A stretch of 64,000 nucleotides of DNA from Coniochaeta sp. PMI_546 (taxonomy: Eukaryota; Ascomycota; Sordariomycetes; Coniochaetales; Coniochaetaceae). The stretch's first letter is position 1. Each line of letters opens with the position of its first letter. The position numbers and the translations under genes were made by a program. Shown in pieces: positions 31,519-43,237 of the stretch. The stretch is taken from contig MU271144.1 of the NCBI GenBank assembly GCA_021432605.1, positions 1,298,606 through 1,362,605 on the forward strand, read 5' to 3'. The notes beneath the pieces are model-generated. The model was given only the letters and a program-made list of their open reading frames with translations, ran no database searches and was not told where the DNA came from.

Positions 31519-31920
31519 CTAATTATTGAGGAAATATTGCGCCCGAACAGCGTCCCTCCGTGCCGCTACAAGTCTAGGCACAGGTTGTTCAAGTTCCCGA
31601 AGGATACGGCGTGCCTCAGCCGCAGATAGTTGCTCTATCTCACCAACTGTGGTAGGGCAGTTGGATATCGAATTCCTAGTTCGAAGGGATCTCGGTGGGA
31701 TAAGAGCTGTCTGAGGATTAAGGGCGAATCTCTGTGAGTTCTGCAGCCGAATGAAGTCATTCGAGTTTCTCCGCAGCTCGGCCTTGATGCTCTGTATCTC
31801 CGCAAGAATTGCATTCGTGCCCTGAAAGCCTGCGAGGTTTCGGAGCCGAGGAACCTGAGTCCCCGGGTTGGTAGAGGCGGTAGCAATGATGTCAAAGTCA
31901 GGCTGGTTATTCTGTGCCAT
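31519..31920 (-). CDS. Small fungal orphan protein (133 aa)
   Basis: A single frame of 133 codons begins MAQNNQPDFDIIAT. It contains a predicted coiled stretch, NAILAEIQSIKAELRRNSNDF, and a C-terminal charged helix, SAAEARRILRELEQPVPRL. It resembles a widespread class of short uncharacterised ascomycete proteins with a central coiled coil and a conserved N-terminus, but I cannot name a domain. The frame lies 199 bp upstream of the PPWD1 start on the same strand and is divergent from the FAR-17a gene. No signal peptide or membrane segment is visible. Confidence 0.6.
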   Translation of the reverse strand: MAQNNQPDFDIIATASTNPGTQVPRLRNLAGFQGTNAILAEIQSIKAELRRNSNDFIRLQNSQRFALNPQTALIPPRSLRTRNSISNCPTTVGEIEQLSAAEARRILRELEQPVPRLVAARRDAVRAQYFLNN

Positions 31921-32342
31921 GAGTACTGATATCGTAGATGAAGATGAAGCCTGGCTCGCCTGGGACTTGTAGTCTGCTAAGTCAGCAGGGTCAGGTTGGA
32001 AAATTGGCGGGACTGCGTGTAGCAGGGTTTATCGTATAGGTAGTGGGACTCTATGTCCGTGCACAGGCCAATCGTGCCATCTACACTACTGTAGCCAGCC
32101 AGCGTCCAGGACCATCTATCTGCCTTGTTGCCGTACCCCTGGACCGAACTCGAGCTAACGACGCGCTAGAATCGTGACGTAAATGCAGCGAGCGAGTGCC
32201 AGATGGCTCGATAGCAAAAGGGACGTCGCAAGAGAATATAAGGTGCTCGAAAACACCATGTACACGTCTCCTTTCGTTCTTTGCTGCCTTTAGTGTTCTG
32301 AAATTGAAATCGTCTCATTTTCCCCTTTCTCGGCCTCTCACT
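31921..32342. other. Divergent promoter region, no gene seen
   Basis: This lies between the small orphan (minus) and the FAR-17a gene (plus). An upstream extension of the FAR-17a frame from 32196 is open, but it is Ser/Thr/Phe-rich and most likely leader. Confidence 0.55.
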
Positions 32343-33104
32343 ATGGCGGAACCGCATCCATCACAACGGCTCGCGTCGCCGTCAAAGACGTTTTCCGCCG
32401 TCATCCATCTGGTTGGCATATTGTCCTTCTGCGCATCTTTCAGATACCTTGTTCTGTACCCCACGCCAATGTCGGAGTCCTATGGAGGGCAGTTCCAATT
32501 TTTGACCATAATAGGGCTCGCCGCATCACTTCTGACCTTCAGCATCGGTCTGCTGGCCGACCTCACCGGCAGCTCTCGACTTTTTGCCGTCAAGAACAGG
32601 CTTTCTGTGGGCTCGGCGCCTCTCGAAGTCCTCGTCAGTATCCTGTACTGGGGTCTCACTGCGATAGACAAGACTCTGGTGGTGCCGCCTGATCTGGAAC
32701 TGCCATTCCTCCCCGACTTTGGTTTCCATGCCATGCCTGCCATCATGATGACCCTCGACCTGCTTTTATTAAGTCCACCGTGGACGATAAGGGCTTACGC
32801 CGCGATGGCTCTGAGCATGATCACAGCTTTTCTGTACTGGGGTTGGGTCGAATACTGCTTCAGTAAGAATGGGTGGTGTGTACATGTCAACGATCGCTTT
32901 GGGTATCAGACTACTAAACGACGCTCTATTAGGTATCCGTATCCGATCTTCGACTTGCTCAGTACCTGGCAGCGAGTAGTGCTCTTTACTGTCTCCGCCT
33001 GCCTCATGACTGGGAGTACTATGGCTTTGAAGTGGGTCTACGGTAAGCTGAACGGCAACCAGAGCCTCAAAGAAGATGCCAAGCACCCATTGAAGGTGGA
33101 CTGA
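32343..33104 (+). CDS. FAR-17a/AIG1-like integral membrane protein
   Basis: The protein belongs to the FAR-17a/AIG1 family (PF04750), multi-pass membrane proteins; some animal members hydrolyse fatty-acid esters of hydroxy fatty acids. I count about six hydrophobic segments, beginning TFSAVIHLVGILSFCASF and including FLTIIGLAASLLTFSIGLLA. A 57-nt stop-free intron at 32876-32932 (GTGTGT...ACTACTAAAC...TTAG) should be removed: the join gives KNGW-YPYPIFDLL, which matches the family, while retention inserts 19 polar residues. The spliced product is 234 aa. The start at 32343 precedes MAEPHPSQRL; an open upstream extension is judged leader. Members typically sit in the ER. Confidence 0.82.
   Translation: MAEPHPSQRLASPSKTFSAVIHLVGILSFCASFRYLVLYPTPMSESYGGQFQFLTIIGLAASLLTFSIGLLADLTGSSRLFAVKNRLSVGSAPLEVLVSILYWGLTAIDKTLVVPPDLELPFLPDFGFHAMPAIMMTLDLLLLSPPWTIRAYAAMALSMITAFLYWGWVEYCFSKNGWCVHVNDRFGYQTTKRRSIRYPYPIFDLLSTWQRVVLFTVSACLMTGSTMALKWVYGKLNGNQSLKEDAKHPLKVD
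32876..32932 (+). other. Stop-free 57-nt intron inside FAR-17a gene
   Basis: The donor is GTGTGT, the branch ACTACTAAAC and the acceptor ATTAG. The length is 3n and the frame stays open, so ORF callers merge it into the CDS. Confidence 0.75.
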
Positions 33105-34056
33105 GGGAGCTCGTCGTGGAAACGTCTGGTGGTACGAGCCACCAGCAGAGGGTTCCCGCAGGGGGAACATATAATGCCGGCAGACTAGCAAATGGCAACA
33201 GGTCGGATCGGTAGCACGGACGGGTGGATATTTGGCATCATACACTGGGCAGCATCACGGGCGCTACACCGAGGGAAAAGAGCGTCAAGTTCTCGCCAAA
33301 TCTGGCAATGGAAAGGAAATCCAAGAGTCTCAGGAGTACCTAGCCACACACTCAACTGTTCACAGGGACTCATCAATTTCGCAACCACGTCTCGGGAGGA
33401 CCAGTCGCACTGAAGCCGTTCACACAAACAGGGCGAGACAATCGATGCTTGTGCGTAGTACGCAACTTCATATGAGCCTGTGTGACAGACGTCCCAAGCC
33501 TGATGTGCGGTTATGTGGTAGTCAAGAAGAGTACATACGCCAGCAGGGTTACCCTACGAATAAGTGGCTAGTGAGGGAGCAAGCAAGATGGACACTGACT
33601 ACCAGCCCTGGCGTTGCGCAACACCCGTAATTTTAGTCATATAGAGGCAGTCTCCTCGCATGTCTTACGCGGGTGACGGTAATTTGCCGGTGCACGCCTG
33701 TCCTCCTTCGCGGCAACGTGTCAAACTCCAAGGTACTTATCGAATGCAGTAAGAAAGAGAAGGGCGCGGGCCGCCTGTACGTGTCGTCCACGACAGGGCT
33801 AGTTTGCAACTTTGCATCCGCTGTGGCTCCACATTGAGTCATAGGTTGAAAAAAGTGCCCCTCCAATAAAGAGAGCGCTGTTTGCGCATCCGACACCGCA
33901 ACCACCTCGAAATCACCTGTAAGGTATTTTGAAGATTTAATCTCGTTCGCCACAAGAAAAGAGCAAACGTGCTACAAGTATTATATACTGCCTATCACGG
34001 TCTTTTGTTGTCAATCGGCCCCTCCAAATCATTACCTTCCCGTTTGCGACGTCAAC
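33105..34056. other. ARO3 upstream region, no confident gene
   Basis: This holds the FAR-17a 3' region and the ARO3 promoter. A 106-codon minus frame (33633-33953, MANEIKSSKYLTGDFEVV) is the only frame with protein-like composition; no family was recognised and it overlaps the promoter. A CPC1/GCN4-type site lies at 33835-33841. Confidence 0.5.
33835..33841. promoter_or_regulatory. GCN4/CPC1-type site TGAGTCA upstream of ARO3
   Basis: TGAGTCA is a perfect match to the palindromic site of the Gcn4/Cpc-1 bZIP factor that induces amino-acid synthesis genes. It lies 216 bp upstream of the ARO3 start. Yeast ARO3 is known to be under such general control, so this position is biologically sensible. 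Confidence 0.6.
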
Positions 34057-35385
<1,329 letters not shown>

Positions 35386-36162
35386 CCATCAGATTGGTCA
35401 ATCCTCGACTGCAAACTAAAACCCGAGAGTGTGCGGGACGTCATGGATGAGAACGGCTCCGGCACCATGATGAGCATGATCGAATTCAGGGCTCTGTCCT
35501 GGCGCATTCTACTCTCCTCTTTCCTTGGCACATGGCGCGTAGCGTGTTTTCAACCAGGCAGGACGCCCAATTGTGGAAGGGACGCAAATTCGTCAGCATA
35601 ACGGCATCGGATCTCAGAGTGTTCATCTCGAAATCTTATCTAGGCGCGAACGGTTGTAATTATCAAGGGAGCTATACATGAGGCGGCGTTAGCAGGAGTT
35701 CGGCAGGGAAAAGTGTAAAAAATTTATTCCGGCAGTCTTGCCATTTAGGGCCTTCATTCGGCGTTAGAGAAAATAGAATTCCAAACTCTGCAGATGCACT
35801 GGACTGGAGGAGAAGTGCGACTGTTGCTTGACACTTATTGTGAACATAGGAAATGCGCTTGCTAGGGATATGTTATGGATATAATGATTAATTATCGTCG
35901 TGTTCTCATTCGTCGAGCCACCCTGCCAGGTTTCGAGAGCTCCTTCGGGTAAACTCTCGGACCGTCTCTCATTGGTGATGCCGGATTAGCCCGACGCCCT
36001 GGTCGAAGTCGGGTCCACCAGTCTGCTGGTAGTTTGCTTTGATTTTCCAACCTCACCTGTCGATTCAAGCGCCCCGGACCTTCAACCATAGGCATTGGCA
36101 GTCAATTGCCTTGTCACTATCCGATCAGACATCTCTCCCAAGCTTCGGCAAGGTTGCCTACC
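35386..36162. other. Intergenic: ARO3 3' region and CYT1 promoter
   Basis: The left part is the ARO3 3' UTR (AT-rich near 35700-35890). The right part is a short CYT1 promoter with an ATTGGT box at 35971. No other gene was seen. Confidence 0.6.
35971..35976. promoter_or_regulatory. CCAAT-type (HAP) box upstream of cytochrome c1
   Basis: ATTGGT, the reverse of ACCAAT, occurs 192 bp upstream of the CYT1 start. It fits the binding core of the HAP/CBC complex, which activates respiratory genes in yeast. The match is short and its role here is inferred from the gene type. Confidence 0.4.
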
Positions 36163-37456
36163 ATGTTGGCAAGGTCTTGCCTGCGCTCGACGCGCGCTTT
36201 CGCTGGCGCAAGAAATGGCGCCATTAATGTTTCCAAGGTAAAAATCCACCACCGTCATAACCGAGAACGACAGTTCCACGTCGCCGACACAGAGCTATAT
36301 TCCCGGTTCCGAGCTCTGAGATGTTGACCATGAGCTGACATCGTGTCTCTTGTCTCTAGCGTGCCGCTTCCTCGAGCTCCGGACCGAACCCAGAAGCCTC
36401 CTCGTTACGCCTCAACCTCGCTGCCGCTGCCTCGACCGCCGTTGCTGTCGGCTCAATCGCCTGGTACTATCATCTTTATGGACCTACGGCCCATGCCATG
36501 ACTCCGGCTGAGGAAGGGTGAGTTCGTTCATAATGAAAATTGTCTTAAGATAGAGAGGGTCGACCTGGTTGGCGCCCGCTGCGGCATATTTCGGGAGGCT
36601 TAAACTATGACGTCTCGAGCCACGACCGAAACAAGAAGCTAATATCGCCGCGACAGACTTCATCCTACCGCATATCCCTGGGTTCACCAGCAGTTCCTCA
36701 AGTCTTTCGACCATCAAGCGTAAGGACCAACTGCCCTCATATAGGCACGGTACAAGAGCTCACCATATTCTTTCCAGACTTCGCCGTGGTTTCCAGGTTT
36801 ACCGAGAGGTTTGCGCCGCCTGCCATTCGCTTAACAGAGTGCCTTACCGGACTCTCGTCGGCACGATCATGACAGTCGATGAGGCCAAGGCCCTAGCTGA
36901 AGAGAATGAGTACGATACCGAGCCCAACGACCAAGGCGAGATCGAGAAGCGCCCCGGAAAGCTGTCCGACTACATGCCACCTCCCTACAAAAACGACGAG
37001 GCCGCACGGGCTGCCAACAACGGTGCTCTGCCCCCTGATCTCAGCTTGATCACCAAGGCCCGTCACGGTGGCTGCGACTACATCTTCTCGCTTTTGACCG
37101 GTTACCCTGACGAGCCCCCAGCAGGTGCCCAGGTCGGCGCTGGCCTGAACTTCAACCCTTACTTCCCTGGAACCGGTATCGCCATGGCTCGTGTCCTCTA
37201 CGACGACCTCGTGGAATACGAGGATGGCACACCGGCAACTACATCGCAAATGGCCAAGGATGTCACCGAGTTCCTCAACTGGGCTGCTGAGCCGGAGATG
37301 GACGACCGTAAGCGGACTGGTCTCAAGGTTCTGGTTGTCACAAGCGTTCTCTTTGCCCTCACGGTCTATGTCAAGCGGTACAAGTGGGCATGGTTGAAGT
37401 CGAGGAAGATTGCGTACGACCCGCCAAAGGCCGAGCACACGCACCACCGTCTGTAA
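36163..37456 (+). CDS. CYT1: Cytochrome c1, haem protein of respiratory complex III
   Basis: Cytochrome c1 passes electrons from the Rieske protein to cytochrome c in the mitochondrial inner membrane. Four exons: 36163-36237, 36360-36517, 36657-36719 and 36778-37456; total 324 aa. The N-terminus [19 protein letters not shown] is a mitochondrial presequence, followed by a hydrophobic sorting segment ([20 protein letters not shown]). The haem site is VCAACHS at about residue 110. The downstream methionine ligand region reads [20 protein letters not shown]-terminal anchor ([20 protein letters not shown]) faces the matrix with a basic tail. Intron joins [12 protein letters not shown] and [12 protein letters not shown] match the family. 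The orthology is certain. Confidence 0.95.
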
Positions 37457-38046
37457 ACTTAGCATGGCAGTTGGCCGGCAAGGCATCATGGTCCGTCTGT
37501 CTGTATGATATACTACAAACTATTAGGGCTCCCAAAGACTTACTTTGTTCTTGATTTTTCGCTGCGACGAAAGAGAAGAGAGGGCTCGAGTGTACCAGGT
37601 ACAGCGATGCAGGCGGCGATGGCGGTAGAGTGTAAATCAAAGTGTTTCCATTCCCTATACAAAAAGCTACCTACCTTAGACCTTCTTGTTCGGTAATAAA
37701 GCCTATCTTCTCTCGGACATGAGCTCTTGCATCAACTCTATACCAAGTCTCTAGAGCTTGGACCACTTTTGGTTGTGTAGGTCTAAGGTAGGCATGACAT
37801 TTTCTACCCCGAGTCTCACCTACCCAAATTCACCTCTCGATTGTCTTGACCAAGACAATCACTTCAATATCACCTGTCGGGATATATCAGCTGTTTACCA
37901 AGCTAACTATGACGAGCATCCAGGGCTACGGGCCCGCTTCGTCTCCCAAATCCTTACCCATTTGCTCCAGGCTCGCAGTAATTACGACTTTTCGAGGGTT
38001 CTCATCGCCACATCGTGAAAATCAGCCACGACGTTAGACGCGCATT
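37457..38046. other. Intergenic, no gene seen
   Basis: This holds the CYT1 3' region and the leader of the DNA glycosylase gene. Small frames here have no features. Confidence 0.6.
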
Positions 38047-39699
38047 ATGGATTACAACAGCAATAGTGATGACAATAATTCGGCCGCTGTCAGATTGGCT
38101 TCCGATCTGCTATGCGGATTTGATATACAAGATGACGATTCGAGAGACTATCTCTCGAGCCTCATTGCAGCTGGACAGGTCCCCCAGCCCGAGCTCAGAG
38201 AACTTGTCGACCTTGCACTTATGCGCGGAAAGGAGGAATGGGACATGATATTCGCCTGCGCGGGTGCCATAAGGTCCCGTTCACTTGAAGATGACCGTGA
38301 GGACCCCGGCCTGACACCCTACTTGGCCTACGTGCTCTCGGCAGAGGCGGTAATCAACGAGCCCCAGAAACGGAGGGTAATAAAGAACGAGAAGAAGAGG
38401 CAAAGGAAGAGGAGCGAGCCCAAGAGGAAGACTTCGAGATTCTGGCAGGATGAAAAGGCTGCGGGAAGCAAGTCGGATGAGACATTGCACGAGACACCCC
38501 AGGTGGATGATGACCCTAGTCTTTCATCATCAAGAATACCTATACACCGATCCGAAAGCGCAGTTGGAGAAGCGACTGTCACTCTAGCAAAGCCTTCATC
38601 GAGGAATGACCTCTGCTCACTGCTAGAAGACGCGCCTGAGGGAGCGATCCTCGATCGATTGATCAATACAGCCCGTTCCTCGTCCTTCTCACCCCCACTT
38701 CTCTCAGCTCACCACCACACACCAACCCTGAAGCGAGCTCGCTCCATCATATCTCCTTTCTTCACCCCATCGCCTACCAAAAAGCCACCCCGTCCGCCTC
38801 GCGGAACAATCTCCGGCCTCCCCTTCCCACCGCTTTCATCTCCTCACTTCGGCCTGATCCAAGAGTCCCTCTCCCACGACACCTTCCGTCTCCTGGTGGC
38901 AGTGACATTCCTCATCCGCACGGCAGGCAAAGCCGCCATCCCGGTATTTCACAGGGTGATGGAGCGCTTCCCGACGCCCGAGGCGTTCGTCGAGGCGGAT
39001 ATGGAGGCGGAGCTGGTGCCCATGATTGCGCATCTGGGGCTTCCGGCGAGGAGGTGTGCTGCTATCGGCAAGTATGCGAAGATATGGACTGAGCGTCCGC
39101 CTGTACCCGGAGTGAAGCATGTTGTTAGGGGATATCCTAGGCAGAATGCTTGCCCAATGGACGATGTTGAGAGGCAGGGTGAAGGAGACGATGAAGAGAG
39201 GGAAGATAAGGCCGGCGAAGAGGAAGAGACTGTCGGGGTGCGACAAGCTGAAGAATCTGGCTCCAGGAGCACATCTGTGACTCCTGAAACAGCGAAGCGG
39301 AGCAAGTCGAAGCTCAACTCGTCTGAGTGGGAAATCGGCCACTTGACTCAGGGTCAGTACGCCATCGATTCTTGGCGCATTTTCTGCCGTGACATCTTCC
39401 TTGGGAAGTCGGATAGTTGGATGGGTCCGCCGGGCAGACTGGGGTCAGGAAATGTCGAACCTCTTGAGCCCGAATGGATGAGAGTTCTACCGGAGGATAA
39501 GGAACTGAGGGCTTGTCTGAGGTGGATGTGGATGCGTGAGGGTTTCGAATGGGATCCCCTCAATGGAAGCAAGAGTCCGCTCAGGGAGGAGATGCGGATG
39601 GCTGTTGAGAATGGGAGGATCAAGTATGATGAGAAGGGTGAACTGGTCATTCTTGATGGGCCTGTGGGTGCTGTTGAAGATGATGATGGTCGTAACTGA
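38047..39699 (+). CDS. HhH-GPD DNA glycosylase, MBD4-like
   Basis: The C-terminal domain resembles the glycosylase domain of MBD4, which removes thymine or uracil opposite guanine and so repairs deaminated 5-methylcytosine. It starts near FGLIQESLSHDTFRLLVAVT (residue 268) with FLIRTAGKAAIPVF and the MERFPTPEAFVEADMEAEL stretch. The catalytic Asp is probably D441 in QYAIDSWRIFCRD, equivalent to the DSYRIFC motif of animal MBD4. The N-terminal half is disordered, with a basic KRQRKRSEPKRKTSR stretch that may be a nuclear signal. An acidic insertion (EGDDEEREDKAGEEEE) separates the two parts of the domain. No methyl-CpG-binding domain is seen. The gene is intronless and 550 aa; start 38047 is the first ATG of the frame. 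Confidence 0.82.
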   Translation: MDYNSNSDDNNSAAVRLASDLLCGFDIQDDDSRDYLSSLIAAGQVPQPELRELVDLALMRGKEEWDMIFACAGAIRSRSLEDDREDPGLTPYLAYVLSAEAVINEPQKRRVIKNEKKRQRKRSEPKRKTSRFWQDEKAAGSKSDETLHETPQVDDDPSLSSSRIPIHRSESAVGEATVTLAKPSSRNDLCSLLEDAPEGAILDRLINTARSSSFSPPLLSAHHHTPTLKRARSIISPFFTPSPTKKPPRPPRGTISGLPFPPLSSPHFGLIQESLSHDTFRLLVAVTFLIRTAGKAAIPVFHRVMERFPTPEAFVEADMEAELVPMIAHLGLPARRCAAIGKYAKIWTERPPVPGVKHVVRGYPRQNACPMDDVERQGEGDDEEREDKAGEEEETVGVRQAEESGSRSTSVTPETAKRSKSKLNSSEWEIGHLTQGQYAIDSWRIFCRDIFLGKSDSWMGPPGRLGSGNVEPLEPEWMRVLPEDKELRACLRWMWMREGFEWDPLNGSKSPLREEMRMAVENGRIKYDEKGELVILDGPVGAVEDDDGRN

Positions 39700-40508
39700 G
39701 CACTCGTCGATGTACAACTGTTGCCGGTGTGACGATCGTCGTGATGCTATATCTGCCACGCATCTTGTACGCCCGTAGTGTACTCTTCCCAGATCCGGCA
39801 GATGGGTAGGCCCGAGACATATCAAAAATGTACTACACTTGTCAAAAGTCCGCAGGGAGATTATGGTGTACGGCGGGATGACTGGTCTCTGGAGCCCCCG
39901 CTCTAAACTGGAGGTTTTTGGCTGGTGGATTCACGCATACCAGAGTGATTCATATTCTTGATGTTCTTGGTGCTCTTGTTGTGCCTCTTCATCTACAGGT
40001 ATCTTATCACGGAGTATCGACGGCGGTGAAATACGAGGCGTGTATGATTGATAAGGACTCGTTCATGTACCAGCCTCTCGAGTCATTACAAGCGTGGGCC
40101 GAATGATTCTTCGTCGTGTCGAATGATGCCAACCTTACAACCTGAGCCTTCTTCCACATTAGGTATCATTAGCAGACCTTCTCCTGACTGCACTCTCACC
40201 AGACAGCTTTCCATTTGTTGCAACTGCCCTGCATCATTCTATTTCCCAATCAACAGGTCCTACCAACTCCCGAAGTAACTGACCTTCAACCAACCCCGAG
40301 TCCCGTCACTCACCTTTCTTCCACCCAACCATTACTTCCATCCAGAATTGAGATCGACTTCATCTATTCTTCACCTTCCTTCATCACCTGCGCGTACCAA
40401 TCATCTGTTCTCCGGTTGAAGCACGTCTTCCTACCCACCTGCATCGTCATTTATCACCATACAAACACCAAAACAACCTCGGCGGCCACGTCCATTCAGT
40501 TCGCAGCT
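39700..40508. other. Intergenic; leader of the CVNH gene
   Basis: The right half (40180-40508) is C/T/A-rich and lacks G, typical of a fungal 5' leader. No independent gene was recognised. Confidence 0.6.
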
Positions 40509-41236
40509 ATGGCTCCTTCATTGGCATATGTTGCCCGCCTGATCCTCGCATTTGCACCTATCGCTGCGAAAGGTCAAGGATCGTCCAGCACCACGTCGTG
40601 TGCTGACGGCCACTTCATCGGTTCATGCGCCTATCCTGGTCTGAAGTTTGTCGACCAGTCTCTGGGAATGTACTGCCTCAATGACAACACGGCCACTTTT
40701 GGCTACAACTGGACTTGGTAAGAAGCCTGAACAGCGCCTTCCTTTTCGAAGCAGTGGATGTTTGGAATGTCGATCCTGCTGGTACCTTGCTTTAATCTCA
40801 GAACTGATACTTCACGGTGCCCAATGTAGGGTCGACTTGGACAAGTGCCTAACCAACGATGACGGCAAATTGGTCCCGTCAAGCATGTGAGTTTTACATC
40901 ACTACTACCCCTACTCGCAAATGCCGTATTCAACTAACCCCGAAACAGCGGCGCATACTCTGACTCCTGTTTCAATTGCGAGGTTTCCTTCGACTCGAGT
41001 GTTCACCTGACCTGCGATTGCTGGAATATGGCAGGAACCAACCAGGCCCTGGCGTCCGTTGATCTGAGTAAGTCAACCACACCCTTAAATCGAGTAAATT
41101 CAAATGACTGGTTTCGGTCTCGCCTTTTCTGACGTCGAGGAAAATCACAGACTCGCTCATCTACAACATCGACGGCACCATGGGCTGCTGCGACCAACTG
41201 GGCAACAAGACCTGGAAGGGACCTCAAGCCGACTGA
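40509..41236 (+). CDS. Secreted cyanovirin-N-like (CVNH) lectin
   Basis: CVNH proteins are small mannose-binding lectins found in ascomycetes and cyanobacteria. Four exons: 40509-40717, 40830-40886, 40949-41067 and 41151-41236; total 156 aa. A signal peptide precedes QGSSS (MAPSLAYVARLILAFAPIAA). The domain shows VDLDKCLTNDDGKL, then SDSCFNCEVSFDSSVHLTCDCW and SVDLNSLIYNIDGTM, which matches the CVNH pattern of a short repeat with a paired N-D-G loop. Several cysteines suggest disulphides, as expected outside the cell. Two introns interrupt the domain. The carbohydrate-binding partner cannot be read from sequence. Fungal CVNH proteins are of interest in defence and host interaction, but a role here is not shown. 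Confidence 0.8.
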
Positions 41237-42225
41237 CCACTGTAGTTCCGGTTTTTTGGGGTTCATTGACGACAAATCAAGTCGACCGACAATGGGGGAT
41301 GCTTCGCATAATTCCGGGGAGACAATGGTATTGCGAGTCTGTGCATTTGTGGCTGCGTTGTTTTTTCAAGCTCGATCCTCGGGAGCATGGGCGTCCAAGC
41401 AGGATTATGGAGCATTGATGGAGTATCACCTCGCCGTAGTTCTTTTGATAGTTATGCAGGTATTGCAGTGGCCATGGCCTTTTGCGTCTTTGCGCCTTGT
41501 ACATAGTACGGAAGCACAATCGGATTTGTCAAGTTTCGGTTGTTTACAGACTGGTTGCGTAAATAGGGGTAAGGTGTTGCTGTGGGGAAGGTTCTGGACA
41601 GACGCTGCTTTTGTGCATGAGCATTGCCACAGTATTTCGAGTACTTACCTTCCATCCTTTACCACCTCAAGACGCGTGGTTAAGCGTAAAGTTCGCCGTG
41701 GTCTGCGAACTGACAATGCGTTCCCCGGTTTTGCCTTACATTTCCTGGCGTGTCGCCGTTCCAAGTTCGTGGACCAGGGCCTGATGTGCACCTGGTAGGG
41801 ATGATGCGTTGTCCATAGTACCATGGCGGTCCCTTACTACCTTTACAATAAAAGCTCCCAGCTCAAACTAAAACCTTCAGTTCTTGTTTGTTTTGTACCG
41901 ACTATCGTTGCTGTTTCGCTGTCATTGCCACTGTCTGACAGGAGCAACTGGCCCGCAAATTGGTGGAAGTTCGATGGGTTATGAAGTCATGGTCGCTGCA
42001 TGTCGTCATATGTTGATCATTGTTGCGGAGCTATACCTGAGATCATCTTTGAGCTTCCAAACGCTTCAAATACTGTGAGCGCTGCTAATAGACTACATAT
42101 GTGGCTCTTCCAAAGACATTTTCAATTCCAATCTGACTATCACTACTTCATTCAAGTTGCAATTGCATATCCCTGGATATAGAGCCACCTTCTTTACACA
42201 TCAGAACCCAGAATACTCAGTCAAG
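41237..42225. other. Intergenic, no confident gene
   Basis: This is the 3' region of the CVNH gene followed by the SDR promoter. A 180-codon plus frame (41256-41798) has no recognisable domain and is probably not translated. The right end (42180-42225) is a leader. Confidence 0.5.
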
Positions 42226-43237
42226 ATGACTGACAAAGGTCAATTCGAGCAGGGTAAGCGAGCCTGATATCTTCTAACATAATCTGGGTCTAACATGCTA
42301 TTACAAATAGGACATGAGATCCCAGTGTCGCATCAGAGTTTTCCTGGCAAGGAGACCAACATGCCCGATCCCAAGCCAGAGTTTGAGCGCATCCCGACAG
42401 GTGACGGCGGCAGCAAGATGTACCAAGCTGCTGGCAAGCTCAAGGGCAAGAATGCCATCATTACAGGCGGAGACTCGGGTATCGGTAGGGCTACCGCCTT
42501 GCTGTTTGCCCACGAAGGGGCAAACTCGTTCATCGCCTATCTTCCCGAGGAGCAGAAGGACGCCGAGGCCACCAAGAAGCGTGTCGAGGAGATCGGCCAG
42601 AAGTGTTGGCTGTTCCCAACCGATTTGACGAAGCGTGAGAACTGCCAAAAGGTCATTGACGAGGCTGTCAAGGCTTTCGGTGGCACGATTGATATCCTCT
42701 TCAACAACCACGCGTACCAGATGGTGGTCGAGGACATCAAGGACTTGTCAGAGTGAGTGAGATCAAGCTCCGATATCGTGACGTATCAAGCTGACAGCCA
42801 CCTCCAGGGAGCAGTGGCTACACACATTCAACACCAACATCCATCCCTTTTTCTACTTATCGAAATACGCCCTTCCTCACATGAAAAGGGGCAGTGTCAT
42901 CATCAACAACGCCAGCATCAACGCCTACATTGGTCGGCCCGACCTGCTCGACTACACCTCAACGAAGGGCGCAATTATCTCCTTCACACGCGGTCTAAGC
43001 AACCAGCAGCTGAGCAAGGGTATTCGCGTCAACGCAATTGCTCCCGGCCCTGTCTGGACACCGCTTATCAACTCCACGATGGGAGACAAGCAACAGAAGC
43101 AGTTCACGGCCCCGATGGGCCGTCCTGCCCAGCCGAGCGAGATCGCGACTTGCGTTGTTTTCCTCGCTTCGTCGGATAGCTCGTGTATCAGTGGACAGAC
43201 GATCCACTGCAACGGCGGCACTATTGTTAGCGGTTAA
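42226..43237 (+). CDS. Short-chain dehydrogenase/reductase
   Basis: This is an NAD(P)-dependent classical SDR oxidoreductase. Three exons: 42226-42253, 42311-42752 and 42808-43237; total 299 aa. The nucleotide-binding motif is TGGDSGIG (about residues 61-68), followed by NNHAY, the NASINAY stretch and the catalytic pair Y206xxxK210 (YTSTK). It resembles the glucose/ribitol-dehydrogenase-like subgroup common in bacterial stress regulons and fungi. The N-terminus GQFEQGHEIPVSHQSFPGKE is typical of that subgroup. The end of exon 2 (SEEQWLHTF join) is fixed by frame. The substrate is unknown. It sits between the CVNH gene and the ABC transporter on the same strand, but shared function is not shown. 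Confidence 0.88.

Noticed and set aside
33633-33953. 106-codon minus frame (MANEIKSSKY...) upstream of ARO3
   Set aside because: The first half looks protein-like but the rest does not; it spans the Cpc1 site and promoter of ARO3, and no family was recognised.
41256-41798. 180-codon plus frame behind the CVNH gene
   Set aside because: It starts 20 bp after the CVNH stop in its 3' region, and no family or conserved composition is seen.
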